A stretch of 6,306 nt of DNA from Candidatus Peregrinibacteria bacterium (lineage in GTDB: Bacteria; Patescibacteriota; Gracilibacteria; UBA1369; UBA12463): assembly GCA_016215735.1 (NCBI GenBank), contig JACRIA010000027.1, positions 1-6,306 of the forward strand. The letters run 5' to 3'. The notes under the pieces are model-generated. The model did no database searches, had not been told where the DNA came from, and saw only the letters and a list, made by a program, of their open reading frames with translations. Of the stretch, positions 5,445-6,306 are shown one piece after another; position 1 is the first letter of the stretch, and each line of letters opens with the position of its first letter. The position numbers and the translations under genes are program-made.

Positions 5445-6067
5445 TTTTCAAAGATCGCTTTGATGCCGCTAACAAATTAGCTCCGCTTCTAGAAAAATAT
5501 AAAGGCGCGTCCGATACACTGCTCGCGGCAATTCCGCGCGGCGCAGTTGAGATCGGAAGCGTCCTCTCGGCTAAACTGAATCTTCCGCTCACGATTGTGA
5601 TTACTAAAAAAATTGGCGCGCCCGGAAATCCTGAATACGCGATCGGAGCAGTTGCGCCTGACGGAGAAGTAATTTTAAATCCTGATGCGAAAGGACTAAT
5701 TTCCAGCGAATATCTCGCATCTGAAGCAAAACGGCTTTTTGAAGAAATCCGCAAAAAATACTTGATTTTTGCAGGCTCAGAAAATCCGCCGGATTTCGCA
5801 AATAAAACAGTAATTATTCTCGATGATGGAATCGCAACAGGCTCGACTGTTCTTGCTGCTATCAAATATCTAAAAAGGGCTGGCAGCCGCAAAATTGTCG
5901 TTGCAGTACCGGTTGCCGCGGAAGATTCGCTCAAAAAAATTCAAGCCGAAGCTGATGAAGTAATTTGCCTCTACGCGCCTGATTGGTTTAGCGCAGTCGG
6001 CCAATTTTATGAAAACTTCAGGCAGGTTGAGGATGAAGAGGTAAAACAGTATCTTTCCACGGTTTAA
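5441..6067 (+). CDS. predicted phosphoribosyltransferase (COG1926-like)
   Basis: The 208-residue protein has the type I phosphoribosyltransferase fold signature: the PRPP-binding motif VIILDDGIATGST (124-136), with the two acidic residues D128 and D129 and the GxTGST-like loop. The early segment IPRGAVEIG (31-39), followed by KKIGAPGNPEYAIGAVA (56-72), is characteristic of the uncharacterised group I know as COG1926 rather than of Hpt, Apt or Upp. The end, FYENFRQVEDEEVKQYL (189-205), also fits that group. The family is assumed to use PRPP, but its acceptor is not established, so I give no gene symbol. The start codon overlaps the galU stop as ATGA, so the two are probably translated from one message; any functional link to UDP-glucose is unknown. 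No Shine-Dalgarno site precedes it, in line with coupling. Confidence 0.88.
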   Translation: MIFKDRFDAANKLAPLLEKYKGASDTLLAAIPRGAVEIGSVLSAKLNLPLTIVITKKIGAPGNPEYAIGAVAPDGEVILNPDAKGLISSEYLASEAKRLFEEIRKKYLIFAGSENPPDFANKTVIILDDGIATGSTVLAAIKYLKRAGSRKIVVAVPVAAEDSLKKIQAEADEVICLYAPDWFSAVGQFYENFRQVEDEEVKQYLSTV

Positions 6068-6095
6068 TTCCGCAATAGCGCTTTTTGCGCATAGC

Positions 6096-6124
6096 GCCGT
6101 TATCGCATTTTAGCGGCTCTTTAG
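6096..6124 (+). terminator. weak candidate intrinsic terminator after the galU operon
   Basis: Bases 6096-6102 (GCCGTTA) can pair with 6111-6117 (TAGCGGC) through seven pairs including one G-U, with an 8-base loop, followed by TCTTTAGTT. The tract is only moderately T-rich. The 3' arm overlaps the proposed IS left end at 6115, so the hairpin may be an accident of insertion. A direct repeat ATAGCGC (6075-6081 and 6091-6097) and a short GCGC-TTTTT-GCGC hairpin (6078-6090) lie just upstream. Confidence 0.3.
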
Positions 6125-6142
6125 TTAAAAGTATGGGTAATG

Positions 6143-6148
6143 TATAAT
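6143..6148 (+). promoter_or_regulatory. candidate -10 box of the transposase gene
   Basis: TATAAT preceded directly by TG lies 32 bases before the ATG at 6181. The -35 position has only a poor match (TTTAGT, 6120-6125, 17-bp spacer). The box sits in the loop of the imperfect inverted repeat 6133-6140/6166-6174. Confidence 0.4.
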
Positions 6149-6180
6149 AGAAATGTTTTTATCCCTTACCCCATTTCAAT

Positions 6181-6306
6181 ATGAAAAAAGAGATGATGAA
6201 AGTTCTTAATTTGCCGAAAGAACTTCGGATAGAAAGGATTAAGGAGCAGGGGAAGGAGATAACAGTCTTTTGCAAAACCCGCGGTCTCAAAAACATTTGT
6301 CCGAAA
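6181..6306 (+). CDS. N-terminus of an ISL3-like transposase (3' truncated by window)
   Basis: An ATG at 6181 opens a frame of 42 codons with no stop before the window ends. The sequence starts MKKEMMKVLNLPKELRIERI, then has E-I-T-V-F-C-K and ends N-I-C-P-K. The pattern 'LNLP...hydrophobic strand...CP' is that of the N-terminal zinc-binding region of ISL3-family transposases, where CPxCG follows; the second half of the zinc site and the DDE catalytic domain are outside the window. The transposase would catalyse cut-and-paste movement of the element. The ISL3-like terminal sequence upstream supports this. The codons (AAG, AGG, GGG, GAG) look less rich in CGC and GCG than neighbouring genes. A different zinc-ribbon protein is possible because so little is visible. 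Confidence 0.6.
   Translation, partial: MKKEMMKVLNLPKELRIERIKEQGKEITVFCKTRGLKNICPK

Larger units (their letters stand above)
6115..6306 (+). mobile_element. left end of a probable ISL3-family insertion sequence (truncated)
   Basis: Starting at 6115, GGCTCTTTAGTTAAAAGTAT resembles the GG(C/G)TCTTT-type terminal inverted repeats I associate with ISL3 elements. It precedes, by about 65 bases, a transposase-like ORF in the outward-to-inward orientation expected of a left end. A TATAAT box (6143-6148) lies between, enclosed by an imperfect inverted repeat ATGGGTAA (6133-6140) and TTACCCCAT (6166-6174). The right end and any 8-bp target duplication lie beyond the window. Confidence 0.5.

Overview
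The window looks like a fragment of a Candidate Phyla Radiation (Patescibacteria, probably Parcubacteria-like) genome. This is inferred from compact gene spacing, weak or missing Shine-Dalgarno sites, -10-like boxes placed almost on start codons, and a small two-membrane-segment protein of a type I associate with these lineages. TGA is used as a stop (tilS, galU), so the standard bacterial code applies and the TGA-recoded CPR groups are excluded. No rRNA is present, so the lineage remains a moderate-confidence guess.

Left edge (1-742): the 3' part of a tRNA(Ile)-lysidine synthetase gene (tilS) runs in from outside. It meets, tail to tail with a 20-bp overlap, a small minus-strand gene for a coiled-coil plus two-helix membrane protein. 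That gene is divergent from ftsH across a gap of about 70 bp. The order tilS...ftsH recalls the tilS-hpt-ftsH cluster of many bacteria.

Centre (743-4018): one uninterrupted ORF encodes the membrane AAA+ zinc protease FtsH. It carries a 431-residue LAGLIDADG intein exactly inside the Walker A motif, between Lys and Thr of GPPGCGK/T. The precursor cannot have a complete P-loop, so FtsH activity should depend on protein splicing. The extein has a Cys at position -3 relative to the catalytic Cys1 of the intein (C-G-K-C), the geometry of a known disulfide 'redox trap'. A redox- or stress-gated protease is therefore a testable possibility, and this is the main novelty of the window.

Right half (3983-6067): a family of short GC-rich palindromic repeats (four copies) brackets a small heat-shock protein gene. 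One copy encodes the last residues and stop codon of FtsH. Two others end in TATAAT or TATAAA boxes and lie directly before the sHsp and galU genes, so the repeats may be recruited as termini and promoters. galU (UDP-glucose synthesis) is translationally coupled through an ATGA overlap to a phosphoribosyltransferase-like gene.

Right edge (6068-6306): a short intergenic region contains the probable left end of an ISL3-type insertion sequence, followed by the first 42 codons of its transposase, cut by the window. Together the region holds a proteostasis block (FtsH, sHsp), a tRNA-modification gene and a sugar-nucleotide gene pair, with three kinds of selfish or repetitive DNA (intein, palindromic repeats, IS).
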